From Acinetobacter rathckeae (lineage in GTDB: Bacteria; Pseudomonadota; Gammaproteobacteria; Pseudomonadales; Moraxellaceae): 64,000 nucleotides of DNA. The notes below the pieces were generated by a model. That model was not told where the DNA came from. It saw only the letters and a list, made by a program, of their open reading frames with translations, and did not search any database. Both the position numbers and the translations under genes were made by a program. Shown one piece after another: positions 13,217-21,726 of this stretch. The stretch covers positions 1-64,000 of the forward strand of contig NZ_VTDO01000003.1 of assembly GCF_015627125.1 (NCBI RefSeq), written 5' to 3'. Each line of letters begins with the position of its first letter. The first letter of the stretch is position 1.

Positions 13217-13251
13217 AAAAAACCTCAGTCACATTAATGACTAAGGTTTTT
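13217..13251. terminator. Bidirectional terminator between convergent operons
   Basis: AAAACCT-c-AGTCA pairs with TGACT-a-AGGTTTT around a 6-nt loop, with A and T runs on both sides. It separates the + strand cargo operon from the leftward gp49-family gene. Confidence 0.85.
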
Positions 13252-13269
13252 ATTTAAATTTAATTGGTA

Positions 13270-13626
13270 TCAAAAATTGTTATCAAGCTTCGTCTGGTAT
13301 AAATTTTCTTTTAGTAAATAGCCTTCAAGTTGCCATACTTTATTCAGTGCATTTTCATATGCAATCTTTTGGCCAATAAATAGATCAAAGTTTTCAGGGC
13401 TTGCACATGCTGATTCACCAATGACAGTAAATCCATTTTCTAACGATAAAATACAGATTGTTAATTGTGGTGCACCACAACCTTGATAATCACTGTCTTT
13501 CCAAGCAAATTCAAAATCCTCACCTGTTGCATATCGAATGGCTTTAATTTTTGATGCAATATGATCAGGAGTTAAGCGTGGAGCTACTGATTTTTCCTGA
13601 AGCTCTTGTTCTGATACTTTAGTCAT
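13270..13626 (-). CDS. N4 gp49/Sf6 gp66 family phage protein
   Basis: A 118-aa protein carrying the features of the phage N4 Gp49 / Sf6 gene 66 family: a helical start (PDHIASKIKAIRYATGED), the SACASPENFD core and a GQKIAYENALNKVWQLEGYLLKE C-terminal helix. Proteins of this family occur in many phages and their biochemical role is not established. The start at 13626 (MTKVSEQ) is chosen over an upstream one because AAAGGA precedes it at the right distance. It is a single leftward gene downstream of the Ogr-like gene. Confidence 0.8.
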   Translation of the reverse strand: MTKVSEQELQEKSVAPRLTPDHIASKIKAIRYATGEDFEFAWKDSDYQGCGAPQLTICILSLENGFTVIGESACASPENFDLFIGQKIAYENALNKVWQLEGYLLKENLYQTKLDNNF

Positions 13627-13672
13627 TTCTTTGTCCTTTGAATTGAATGGGGTTATGCCGTTTATCACTTAT

Positions 13673-13816
13673 TTAACTACTGCCTTGCATTTTAAGTAGT
13701 TCCACGTAAATTGAAAAAAATAAAAAGAATATGGCAGCTACTCTATGCTGTATCCATATTGCTGTAGCTAAAATGAGCCAAACAAAACACTGCACAATTA
13801 CTATTATGGTTATCAT
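13673..13816 (-). CDS. 47-aa membrane protein coupled to the Ogr-like gene
   Basis: The frame begins MITIIVIVQCFVWLILAT and ends LKMQGSS: two short hydrophobic helices around WIQHRVAA. Its ATG overlaps the stop of the Ogr-like gene (ATGA), a classic coupled arrangement that supports it being real. Small membrane proteins next to phage regulators are often superinfection or lysis-timing factors; no direct evidence here. Confidence 0.55.
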   Translation of the reverse strand: MITIIVIVQCFVWLILATAIWIQHRVAAIFFLFFSIYVELLKMQGSS

Positions 13817-14067
13817 TTAAACCTAAGCCCTTTATTTTTTTCTTTATCATCATTTTCACCATAGCACTCTAGACTCACTAAAGGATTGGGTATTGCACTA
13901 GGGGCAACCTGATGAGTGATTGCAAATTCTGCACGGGCTGAAAAACCGCATTTGATATTGGTACATTGGAAATAAACCACCCGAAATAATGGACTCTCTA
14001 ACTTACTTGTTCTTAAAACGAGCTTATGATCACAATGTGGACATGAAAAGCGATTCTTTGATGCCAT
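13813..14067 (-). CDS. ogr: Ogr/Delta-like zinc-finger late activator
   Basis: P2 Ogr and P4 Delta are small zinc proteins that bind dyad sites upstream of late promoters and recruit RNA polymerase. This 84-aa protein has the family pattern: FSCPHCDHKLVLRTS near the start, then VYFQCTNIKCGFSARAEFA, giving CxxC-x(n)-C-x4-C. Start 14067 (MASKNRF) is chosen over an upstream in-frame Met because GAGA lies just before it. Its likely targets are the three 35-bp palindromes at 22964, 28884 and 35713, which lie exactly at the P2 late promoter positions. The family call is good; the pairing with those sites is inferred. Confidence 0.85.
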   Translation of the reverse strand: MASKNRFSCPHCDHKLVLRTSKLESPLFRVVYFQCTNIKCGFSARAEFAITHQVAPSAIPNPLVSLECYGENDDKEKNKGLRFK

Positions 14068-14179
14068 GGTCTCTTTTCTGGTTGTATTTACAATCATTAT
14101 AAATAAAAAGATTATATATTTGTGCTTTTGTGGCAATTTATTTACTATTTAGCTTGTTTTTTCAATCTGACGAAATTTT

Positions 14180-14380
14180 ATGACAAATATAAAATGTCGC
14201 TGTTGTTTTAAACTATTAGCGAAAATTCGGCATTTTGATGTTATCGAAATCAAATGCACTCGTTGCAAAACATTAAATACTTTTCAGCGTACCGCGAGTA
14301 CCTTACCTGAATGCCAAGAGCATCAACATTGTTCAGGTAATATCCATGACACAAAACCTCTCACCACAATACAATCCTAG
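14180..14380 (+). CDS. com: Com-like zinc-finger translational activator
   Basis: Phage Mu Com is a small zinc protein that binds mom mRNA and opens its start site. This 66-aa product has the same lay-out: IKCRCCFKLLAKIRHFDVIEIKCTRCKTLN, that is CxxC and CxxC separated by about 20 residues with a shared VIEI(K/R)C segment. It overlaps the next gene, an adenine methylase, by 35 bases, just as com overlaps mom in Mu. Its transcription diverges from the Ogr-like gene. A hairpin at 14329-14354 buries the methylase start codon and may be its target. Confidence 0.85.
   Translation: MTNIKCRCCFKLLAKIRHFDVIEIKCTRCKTLNTFQRTASTLPECQEHQHCSGNIHDTKPLTTIQS
14329..14354 (+). promoter_or_regulatory. Hairpin covering the ribosome site and start codon of the methylase
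   Basis: The mRNA segment from TTGTTCAGG to CCATGACACAA folds into a nine-pair stem with two single-base bulges and a 6-nt loop (TAATAT). The AGG ribosome site is in the left arm and the ATG (14346) in the right. It resembles the translation-inhibitory stem of Mu mom that Com overcomes. Confidence 0.5.
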
Positions 14381-15149
14381 TGGCCACAGCTTTAGTGGCT
14401 GGCTTGGTGGTAAATCACAACTTGCACGTACCATTATTGACATGATGCCTGAACATAAGGCTTATGTTGAAGTGTTTGGCGGTGCTGGATGGGTACTTTT
14501 TAAAAAAACAGCGTCTAGCTCTGAAGTGATTAACGACATTAATGACGATTTAATTAATTTATATCGGATTTTAAAATTTCACTTTGATGCATTCTTGCAA
14601 GAGTTTGAGTATCAGCTTTTTTCTCGTACGCTCTTTAATGACATGAAAAAGAATGATCGTGGCTTAACCGATATTCAACGTGCAGCGAAGTTTTATTATT
14701 TATTACGTGCCGCATTTGGTTGTCAGCTCGATGGTAGTTTTTCTTATTCTCGTGATCGTAAAAGTCGCCTCAAACTAGGCAGTGAACTAAGATCACATCT
14801 GTTATCTATTCATGAACGGCTACAGCACGTCACCATTGAGAATAGCAGTTATGATTACATTATTCAGCGTATGGATGCACCAGATACGTTGTTTTATCTA
14901 GATCCGCCTTATTGGGACTGTGAAAATGTTTATGGTAAAGGGATCTGGTCAAAACAGGACTTTTACGATTTAAAAGAAAAGTTAGACCATATCCAAGGGA
15001 AATTTATCCTTAGTTTGAATGATACGCCCGAAGTCCGTGAGCTATTTAAAGACTATAAAATTACCCATAAAAAGATTCGTTGGTCTGTTAATAGCAAAGC
15101 TGCAGCTGCGGATCATAATGGTAATGAGTTAATTATTTATAATTTCTAA
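14346..15149 (+). CDS. Dam-type DNA adenine-N6 methyltransferase (D12 class)
   Basis: Methylates adenine N6 in DNA. The 267-aa protein has the D12-class motifs: GWLGGKSQLARTI at the N-terminus (AdoMet), VEVFGGAGWVLF, and the catalytic DPPYWD at about residue 185. Lengths and order fit the phage Dam family. No restriction partner is nearby, so it is an orphan, probably protecting phage DNA or altering regulation. Its start is inside com and inside a hairpin, so its synthesis probably depends on Com. It converges with the late D gene, four bases apart. Target sequence cannot be read from here. Confidence 0.9.
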   Translation: MTQNLSPQYNPSGHSFSGWLGGKSQLARTIIDMMPEHKAYVEVFGGAGWVLFKKTASSSEVINDINDDLINLYRILKFHFDAFLQEFEYQLFSRTLFNDMKKNDRGLTDIQRAAKFYYLLRAAFGCQLDGSFSYSRDRKSRLKLGSELRSHLLSIHERLQHVTIENSSYDYIIQRMDAPDTLFYLDPPYWDCENVYGKGIWSKQDFYDLKEKLDHIQGKFILSLNDTPEVRELFKDYKITHKKIRWSVNSKAAAADHNGNELIIYNF

Positions 15150-15153
15150 TGGG

Positions 15154-16404
15154 CTAATTACCCTTAGATTGATTCTGTAATTCTTTCCACTCCCTAGCCA
15201 CTGCAGTTGTTGCGGTGGCTTTGTTTTTATATAAGTAAGTCAGTCGTTTTGGTGACTTTTGATCACCACGGGTGATTTTTTGTGTTGTGCTACCGTTTTT
15301 GTAATAGGCAATCACACCTGTATAATTTCCACCTTCTTCATCGACCAGTTGGGCAATATCATCGCTGTCCGGGATAAGGATTTCTGCTTCAATACTGGTG
15401 GTATAGCCACCAGACGAGTCGAGCTGATGGCTGATGTTTGTACCAAGCCATATAATATCGTTAATTTCAGCTTTAAACCCTAAAAAGACCAATGGCATTT
15501 CAGGAATCAGTTCAGGCATGCCATAGGCTAGGCTTAAACTAAATGTGGCCGTTTTTCGTTTGAGTCGATTAAATTCGGCTTTTGCTGCATGTGTTGCAGT
15601 GTCTTTGTCACGGTAAATATGACGCATGTCTTTGGTATATTCGTCTGTATCACCAATGATGACTTTTTGTTTTTGTGCTTTTTTTTCATCGTAGTAATAG
15701 CAAAGTACACCACTGATATCATCACCACCATTGGTCATACTATAGCGGTGGCTGTCACCATCAATACGGGTGATTTCTGCCGTGGGTAGCTCATTGCCTG
15801 TGACTGTTTCGGCTTGTCCTTTTGGCATGAATAGTAAAATGCCATTTTTTACAGTTGCAATGGCATCATGCTCATCTGCAATACGAGTAATGAGGTTAGC
15901 GTCTGATTCGTTTTGGTCGATGTGTGCCAGTGTGATGAGTGCCAGTGTACTATTGATGTTGGGTATCAGGTCGTGTTCATATGCAATTTGACTGACAATT
16001 TGCTCGATGGTTTTTTTGCTAAAACTGCGTTCCTTTTTCTGCTTAAAGGTTTTTTTAAGGTCTGCACCTGTTGCACGTATGTGTATGACATCGGGTGATC
16101 CTGAGTGTTCAACTTCTTTGACAATAAATTTACCTTTGTAAACAAGGCCTGTATTTTGCCAGCCGATCCAGACTTTGATCTCTGCATTTTTGGGTGGAAT
16201 ATTGAGTTTTCCGTCATGATCTGATAGTTCAAGGCTGATGCTGTCGGCTTCTAAGCCACGATGGTCATCAATGCTGAGTTTAATGAGTCTGCTATTTATT
16301 TTGGGTGAGATGTCTTGTTCGTCTACCAGTATGCGATAAATGGCAGTAGGATTGTTGTCTGCCATTTTTTGTGTGATAGATGTGATCATTTGGCCAATGC
16401 TCAT
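15154..16404 (-). CDS. D: Phage tail protein gpD (late control protein)
   Basis: Homologue of P2 gpD, which forms part of the baseplate hub around the tail tip (the gp27-like fold). The 416-aa protein shows the usual start (IYRILVDEQDISPKINSRLIKLSIDDHRG), the ELSDHDGKL segment and the VYKGKFIVKEVEHSG region, then a long beta-rich domain. It is the last gene of the leftward F operon FI-FII-E-T-U-D, as in P2. Length is close to that of P2 gpD. Confidence 0.9.
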   Translation of the reverse strand: MSIGQMITSITQKMADNNPTAIYRILVDEQDISPKINSRLIKLSIDDHRGLEADSISLELSDHDGKLNIPPKNAEIKVWIGWQNTGLVYKGKFIVKEVEHSGSPDVIHIRATGADLKKTFKQKKERSFSKKTIEQIVSQIAYEHDLIPNINSTLALITLAHIDQNESDANLITRIADEHDAIATVKNGILLFMPKGQAETVTGNELPTAEITRIDGDSHRYSMTNGGDDISGVLCYYYDEKKAQKQKVIIGDTDEYTKDMRHIYRDKDTATHAAKAEFNRLKRKTATFSLSLAYGMPELIPEMPLVFLGFKAEINDIIWLGTNISHQLDSSGGYTTSIEAEILIPDSDDIAQLVDEEGGNYTGVIAYYKNGSTTQKITRGDQKSPKRLTYLYKNKATATTAVAREWKELQNQSKGN

Positions 16405-16406
16405 AT

Positions 16407-16826
16407 TTATAGTCCAATGAGGCTACCCACGGCATTACCAATGAGTGTGCCTGGTCGCATGGTTTGAGTGAGAGTCAGTGTAAAATCGACTTTGCGAGGT
16501 TTGCCATCTTTAAAAAAGTAGGTTTGTGTTTCATTTAAGTCATCTAGTTTGTATAAACCATAAACTTTTCCAGTTCCGCCAATTAAAGGGAAGCTTTTAC
16601 CAAAATCGCCCATGGTTCTCAGTGCGGTGAGGCTCATTTGTGAGCCAAACTCAGGCACGATTGAACATTGTAGGGTGATGGTGTCTTCACCACGCCCCAA
16701 AAACTGATAGGCAGGCATGTCACCCACTCGGTTGTTACTGCCATATCGCCATGAGGTTTTACGCTGTAGTTGTTGGTATGTTGCTGTCGGTATGCTGAAT
16801 ATAAACACACCAAATATCATCATCAT
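16407..16826 (-). CDS. U: Phage tail protein gpU
   Basis: Homologue of P2 gpU, a tail-terminating/tape-associated protein. The 139-aa product shows MIFGVFIF, then WRYGSNNRVGDMPAYQFLGRGEDTITLQ, typical for the family, and a glycine-rich ending. It lies between T and D with a spacing of a few bases on each side. AGGA precedes the start codon. Confidence 0.9.
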   Translation of the reverse strand: MMMIFGVFIFSIPTATYQQLQRKTSWRYGSNNRVGDMPAYQFLGRGEDTITLQCSIVPEFGSQMSLTALRTMGDFGKSFPLIGGTGKVYGLYKLDDLNETQTYFFKDGKPRKVDFTLTLTQTMRPGTLIGNAVGSLIGL

Positions 16827-16831
16827 GTGTT

Positions 16832-19800
16832 TTAGTCCTGGTCTGTAAATTTGTTGCGAAGTCGAATTTGTTTTTTTCGGTCGTATTCTTCAATCATGCG
16901 TTTAAAGTCATTAAAGAGTTCTTTGTCATTTTGTCCTGCTTGTGTTTGAAAGGTGACATGAAAGGTATCTCCCTCAATTGTGGCTGGCGTGTTGCTTGTT
17001 GGGCTATTGCTGAGCGTGAAGCTCTTAATTTTCTCTACAATGGGTTGGATGTTTGACAGTACGCTTGGGCTGTTTTGTAGTTCGGGGGCGTTGCTTTGAG
17101 TGAGCGACTGTGCAAAGTGTTTAAAACGGGTCTGCAGATCTGTTTTAGGTTGTTCGATTGGGTTGCTGTAGTCTCGTGTTTGATTGAACTGGCTTGGTAT
17201 GAATGCACTGACCAAGGGCATGTTTTTAAACTGCTCAAATGCTTGGCTTAGTTTGTTTTTAAGGGTTGGAAATTGTTGATTGATTCGCTGTGCAACCGTG
17301 TTTCCCAGTTGCTGTACATGACTGAGTATTTTATTTGGTGGGGTGACATGGTCTTGTGATACATCTGGTAAAGTGGCTTGTGGTGATTGAATTGGCTGAT
17401 TAAATACGCCAAGCACATGGTTGAATTTGCTTTTAAGTGATGGAAATCTCTTGTCTAGGCCTACCGTTAAGCCATCGACCACATAGCCACCAAGCCCTGC
17501 CATAACACGTGAGGGTGAATGAATGTCCATGCTCTTGCGTGTCCAGTCGGGTAACCATGAGTTGATGGTTGTCCAGACATTTTTTAGTTTATCGAAGCCT
17601 TTTTCTATACCTGAAATGAGGCCATCGATAATCATACCACCGAAGCCTGTAAACTTGCTTGGCAGGTCGATACCGAACCAACTGAGTACAGACGAAAATG
17701 CGGTGTAAAATAAGCCGATTGGTGACCAGTTGATAATGAGTGAGCTTACTCCAACAAGGCCACCATTAAAGGCATTTTTGATGTCGTTCCAGCGTTCACT
17801 AAACCACGCCCCTGCAGGTGCAAATGTGGTGGTTAAACTGTTCCAAGTGTCACTCGCACCACTGCTAAAGCTTGCCCATAGATCGGTTGCTCCTTGTTTT
17901 ACCGTTTGCCACTGAGCATTAAACCACTCACCGAGTGGGCTAAAGTACATTACAACACTGTTCCATGCCTCTGATGTACCTGTAGTAAGGCTGTTCCATG
18001 CACTTGATGCACTGTTGCTGACTGTTTGCCACAAGCCTGTGAAAAATTGGCTGATACTTCCCCAGTTGCTGATGATAAGACGTGGGATGCCGATCAGCGG
18101 TAGTAGGAAGTTTAAGATGGGATTGTTTACAAATACTTGATCTATGCTGTTAAAAATGTCTTTAATGGATGTCCATAAGCCTGTAAAGAAGCCAGCTACT
18201 GCAGTGACACCTGAATTAAATAGCTGGCTTATTTTTTGCCAGATATTGCTAAAAAACTTTGATATTGGTGTCCAGTTTTTATAAATAAGGTAGGCCGCGC
18301 CTGCGATAACTGTAATAGCCAAGATGATTGGGTTAGCGAGCATTATACGACCCAGCCACAACATGGCTGTACCAAACAGTTTTAGTGGTGACATGAGCAT
18401 TTTAAAAACAAAACCCATGGCTGTGCCACTGCCACTGAGTGATGCCATGACGAGCCGTAAACTGAGCATGCTCATAATGAGGGGAGAGAACACCACTAAT
18501 GCACCACCAATGGCGATCAGACTAGTCGCAATCCCCACTAGACCGACACCAATGACTTTAGCCAACATTGGGTTTTGTTGCATCCATCCTGTCATGTTTT
18601 TAAATGCATTGGTTGCGGTGACAATGGCACTGGTGTAAATGGGAAGTATGGTGTGACCAAACTCTAGATAGGCATCGTGTAGTTTTGCTCGAGCTTCAAG
18701 TTCTTTACCCGTTGTCGTATTTTGTGCTTTATCATTCAGTTGGTCTATGTTGTCTGCACCAGCATTGAGTTTTTGGTTTTTATGAATATTCTCTCGCTGT
18801 TGGTACATAGTTGCAATTAAGTTAGACGCTGTTCGGTTTGAAAAAATACTACCAATCGCATCGATGACATCGCCTTCTTTGGTGATGCCTTTTTTATTTA
18901 AGGCAGGCACAAGTACTTGTTCCATCCATGCAAATTGATCTTTTTTAAAGAGATCAGCACCCTTGATTGCACCGATATCTAGATAAGATAAATTGCCTGT
19001 TTTGTCATGACGTACCTTTGATGGGTCACCAATCAGGTCAAATTTCTCTAAGTTTTTAGCTGCACGTTTGGTTGTTCTTCCTTGATATAGATTTGCATAT
19101 GAAGACATGAGAGCTGTACCGACTCTAAATCCTCCCATTTCTTGTACCAATGGTTCTAGGGTGTGGTAAAACGACTTGTTATCAACCCCTTTTGCTGCGA
19201 TACCACCTGTTTTAATAAGATTTAACCATTCCTCTGGTTGCACTCGGCCACCAGTTGCAGTGATGACCTGTTGTATCATGTTGGCCTGTTCTTTAAAGGC
19301 CCCTTCGCTTTTTAAACCATTACGCATTTCAATGACTTTGAGCATATCCATGAACTTTTTTTCATTATCTGCACCATGTTCTTGACCATACATGGCCTCA
19401 TTGGCAAATTTCATTTTTGCCAGCATGGGTGCAACCATTTTTGCATGGTGTACGTCTGCAAATGCGGTAATACCATCACGAACAAGGGTCATATTATCTA
19501 GCGTACTGGTACCGAATGTTTTCATGGCACGAGCGTAGTCTATAGCTTCTTTGGTAGATTCTTTACCAAGACCAAGTGATGCAATACGGTTTTGTTCGAT
19601 ATCTATTTTTTTATTTTCCTCAATGGGTTTTTTCATTGAGTAAAATGTGGCTGCACCTGTCGTGGCCATGGTAATGCCTGCCGTGGTGGCTTTTTGTGTG
19701 TTGTCACGATATCTAGCGTGGGTTTGTTGAATTTGATTGAGGTTTTTAAGTTTAGTTTTTTGTGCCTCAAGTGAGCCATTGGCCTGATTAATTCGGCTGG

Positions 19801-20671
19801 TTAGGCTACGTTGATGCTCAGCTAGATTTTGTGTTGATGTACCTGAGCTATTTAATCCATTTTTTAGCTCTTGCAACTTTTGTTTTTGCTCACGAACGGT
19901 GTTATCTAATTTTTTAGCCTCTTTATCGGTGCTATTGAGCTGTTTTGAAAGCTGATCAAGTGCTTTTTTTTCATCATCATATGCTTTTTTTAGACTATTG
20001 ATACTGGTCGCTTGTTTGGTTTGGCTTGTACCGAGTTGCTCCATTGTATTACGCAGTTGGGACTGAGTTTTTGCTAGACCTTGTGTACTGACTCCCACCT
20101 CTTTTAGTGCATCACGTGAGCGTTGCAAGCTGATATTTTGCTGTTCAATTTTACTCTTGAAACGTTCAGCTTGTTTGGTTGCTGTCGCAAAATCTTTATT
20201 CATCTTTGCAGATGAACCATTTTGCATTTCTTGTTTTAGTGCCTTAATTTTTAGTTTTAAAGCATCGTAACTTTTTTGTGTTTCAAGCAGTGATTTTTTT
20301 TGAGATGAAAATAGGTCTATTTTCTTTTGTTGATCAGTTAGACGCTTTATTTCTGCATTAGTTGCTGCCAGTTTAACTTTCGCACTGTTTAAATCAGTAG
20401 CAAATTTTTCTGCTGTGTTACTGGCCATGTCTTTACGAAGTTGAGCCAGTTTTTCATGCATTGTTTGTAAGGCTGATGTATTGCTTTCTAGTGCTTTTTT
20501 TTGTTTTAAATAACCATCAATTTGTTTTTGTTGTTCTTCAAGGGCTTTAATTTCTTCACGGGTTTTTTTAAATGCTGAAGCAGCAGATTGACTACTGCTC
20601 GTTAGCATTTTTAATGTTGGGGATAAGCTATTTTTTGCCCCAAAAAGTACTTCTAGGCGTAACGGTTTCAT
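16832..20671 (-). CDS. T: Tail tape measure protein gpT
   Basis: Sets tail length and probably assists DNA entry. At 1279 aa it is longer than P2 gpT (about 815 aa), so the tail may be longer. Residues 20-340 are a nearly continuous coiled coil rich in Lys, Gln and Ala. The middle has hydrophobic membrane-like segments (about 700-740 and 780-800), and there are Trp-rich repeat motifs (SAWNSLTTG, DTWNSLTT) at about 890-1000. The ATG overlaps the stop of the frameshifted E' (ATGA). Position after E/E' matches P2. Confidence 0.92.
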   Translation of the reverse strand: MKPLRLEVLFGAKNSLSPTLKMLTSSSQSAASAFKKTREEIKALEEQQKQIDGYLKQKKALESNTSALQTMHEKLAQLRKDMASNTAEKFATDLNSAKVKLAATNAEIKRLTDQQKKIDLFSSQKKSLLETQKSYDALKLKIKALKQEMQNGSSAKMNKDFATATKQAERFKSKIEQQNISLQRSRDALKEVGVSTQGLAKTQSQLRNTMEQLGTSQTKQATSINSLKKAYDDEKKALDQLSKQLNSTDKEAKKLDNTVREQKQKLQELKNGLNSSGTSTQNLAEHQRSLTSRINQANGSLEAQKTKLKNLNQIQQTHARYRDNTQKATTAGITMATTGAATFYSMKKPIEENKKIDIEQNRIASLGLGKESTKEAIDYARAMKTFGTSTLDNMTLVRDGITAFADVHHAKMVAPMLAKMKFANEAMYGQEHGADNEKKFMDMLKVIEMRNGLKSEGAFKEQANMIQQVITATGGRVQPEEWLNLIKTGGIAAKGVDNKSFYHTLEPLVQEMGGFRVGTALMSSYANLYQGRTTKRAAKNLEKFDLIGDPSKVRHDKTGNLSYLDIGAIKGADLFKKDQFAWMEQVLVPALNKKGITKEGDVIDAIGSIFSNRTASNLIATMYQQRENIHKNQKLNAGADNIDQLNDKAQNTTTGKELEARAKLHDAYLEFGHTILPIYTSAIVTATNAFKNMTGWMQQNPMLAKVIGVGLVGIATSLIAIGGALVVFSPLIMSMLSLRLVMASLSGSGTAMGFVFKMLMSPLKLFGTAMLWLGRIMLANPIILAITVIAGAAYLIYKNWTPISKFFSNIWQKISQLFNSGVTAVAGFFTGLWTSIKDIFNSIDQVFVNNPILNFLLPLIGIPRLIISNWGSISQFFTGLWQTVSNSASSAWNSLTTGTSEAWNSVVMYFSPLGEWFNAQWQTVKQGATDLWASFSSGASDTWNSLTTTFAPAGAWFSERWNDIKNAFNGGLVGVSSLIINWSPIGLFYTAFSSVLSWFGIDLPSKFTGFGGMIIDGLISGIEKGFDKLKNVWTTINSWLPDWTRKSMDIHSPSRVMAGLGGYVVDGLTVGLDKRFPSLKSKFNHVLGVFNQPIQSPQATLPDVSQDHVTPPNKILSHVQQLGNTVAQRINQQFPTLKNKLSQAFEQFKNMPLVSAFIPSQFNQTRDYSNPIEQPKTDLQTRFKHFAQSLTQSNAPELQNSPSVLSNIQPIVEKIKSFTLSNSPTSNTPATIEGDTFHVTFQTQAGQNDKELFNDFKRMIEEYDRKKQIRLRNKFTDQD

Positions 20672-20838
20672 TCGGCATCATTTCCATTTCGTTCAATGGC
20701 TTTTTGATGCCATTGCATCAGTTCAGTTAAAGACATGTCATTGTAGGTTTGCGGTGGCCAATGAAAGACCACCGCAATGTTTGCGATGGCATCTTCTACT
20801 GTTGGCGAAACATTTCCGCACGTACTGATTTCGGTTGC
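20668..20838 (-). CDS. E': gpE' extension, reached by -1 frameshift from gpE
   Basis: Out-of-frame extension of gpE in P2-like phages (GpE family). The reading frame after the slip encodes about 56 residues ending IAVVFHWPPQTYNDMSLTELMQWHQKAIERNGN-type sequence, a clear match in pattern to P2 gpE' and its relatives. It has no start codon of its own with a ribosome site and is entered by slippage at TTTTTTG (20838-20844), giving a fusion of about 154 residues. The fusion acts as the tail-assembly chaperone that binds the tape measure protein. Its stop overlaps the T start codon. Confidence 0.85.
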   Translation of the reverse strand, partial: ATEISTCGNVSPTVEDAIANIAVVFHWPPQTYNDMSLTELMQWHQKAIERNGNDAE

Positions 20839-21131
20839 AAAAAACTCATAATCACACCACCGACTTGTGCGATGTCGGCAGGTTCTAGTTGGTTGATTTG
20901 TTCTTTGGTCAGAAATGGTGTGCAGACACGAGGTAGTATCTCTACGATACTGGCAACATCACCTTGCATAAGTTCAGACAATTTAATGTTGCGTAATGCT
21001 GCAATATTGGGTTTACGGAGTTCAAGCTGTTTGATTTCACTGCCACCGACTTTGATTGGTTCATCTAATTCGACTGTATAGGTGTCGAGTTGAATGGCTT
21101 TTTGATTTTCGATCTGGTCTGGGGTAGTCAT
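20796..21131 (-). CDS. E: Tail assembly chaperone gpE
   Basis: Homologue of the P2 gene E product. The 111-aa protein shows the TYTVELDEPIKVGGSEIKQLELRKP start common to the family, followed by a helical part with ALRNIKLSELMQGD and LPRVCTPFLTKEQINQLEPAD. Translation ends at TAG (20796), or slips back one base at T TTT TTG (20844-20838) to make the longer E-E' form. It lies between the tube gene FII and the tape measure gene, as in P2. Confidence 0.9.
   Translation of the reverse strand: MTTPDQIENQKAIQLDTYTVELDEPIKVGGSEIKQLELRKPNIAALRNIKLSELMQGDVASIVEILPRVCTPFLTKEQINQLEPADIAQVGGVIMSFLQPKSVRAEMFRQQ
20838..20844 (-). other. -1 ribosomal frameshift site T TTT TTG
   Basis: The heptamer is in the correct phase within gpE (AGT TTT TTG). 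P2 is known to use T TTT TTG for E+E'. Slipping gives a continuous frame into the GpE-type extension. No strong downstream structure is obvious by eye. Confidence 0.8.
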
Positions 21132-21197
21132 ATTGTTTTATCCAAAAAAATGTAAAAAAACCTCTACACCACTATGTAGATGTAGAGGGGTGGAAAC

Positions 21198-21713
21198 TTA
21201 AAGGCCAATATTTTTACGGTGTTCGGCATACATGTCTTTGCCGTTGACCACATAAATAAGGTTTGGAATGTCGATTTCGATGATCGGTTGGCCATCGATT
21301 GAAAGCTTGTAATACGACCAGACTGTTTTAATGGTTTGTTCAGTTTCGTCACCTGCTTTGGCATTGCCAAAGTCAATTTCCTCATGACGACCACGAATAA
21401 CGATTTCGAGTGCAGATGTTTCACCTGTGTCATCGCGCTGGTATGAGCCTGCAAAACGTAAACCGTAGGCAGAGATGGTAGCTGCACCAAATTGTTTAAG
21501 CACCAGTGGGTCAATACCACCGAGTTTCCATGTAAATTCGGTCATATCATCGGCAAAACCAAGGTCGATTTTGACGTTGCCCATCATGCCACCACCACGC
21601 CAATTTTCTAATTTGGCAGTGAGTTTGGGTAACGTGATTTCACCTGTTTGACCAAGGTAGGAGTTACCTTCATTAAACAGGTTCATCATTTTGAGTTTTT
21701 TAGGTAAAGCCAT
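21198..21713 (-). CDS. FII: Major tail tube protein gpFII
   Basis: Forms the inner tube of the contractile tail. The 171-aa protein has the family start (MALPKKLKMMNLFNEGNSYLGQ) and features such as LPKLTAKLENWRGGGM, FTWKLGGIDP, and the C-terminal VVNGKDMYAEHRKNIG typical of P2-like tube proteins. It lies 14 bases after the sheath gene and before gpE. Confidence 0.94.
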   Translation of the reverse strand: MALPKKLKMMNLFNEGNSYLGQTGEITLPKLTAKLENWRGGGMMGNVKIDLGFADDMTEFTWKLGGIDPLVLKQFGAATISAYGLRFAGSYQRDDTGETSALEIVIRGRHEEIDFGNAKAGDETEQTIKTVWSYYKLSIDGQPIIEIDIPNLIYVVNGKDMYAEHRKNIGL

Positions 21714-21726
21714 AGTGTTTTACTCC

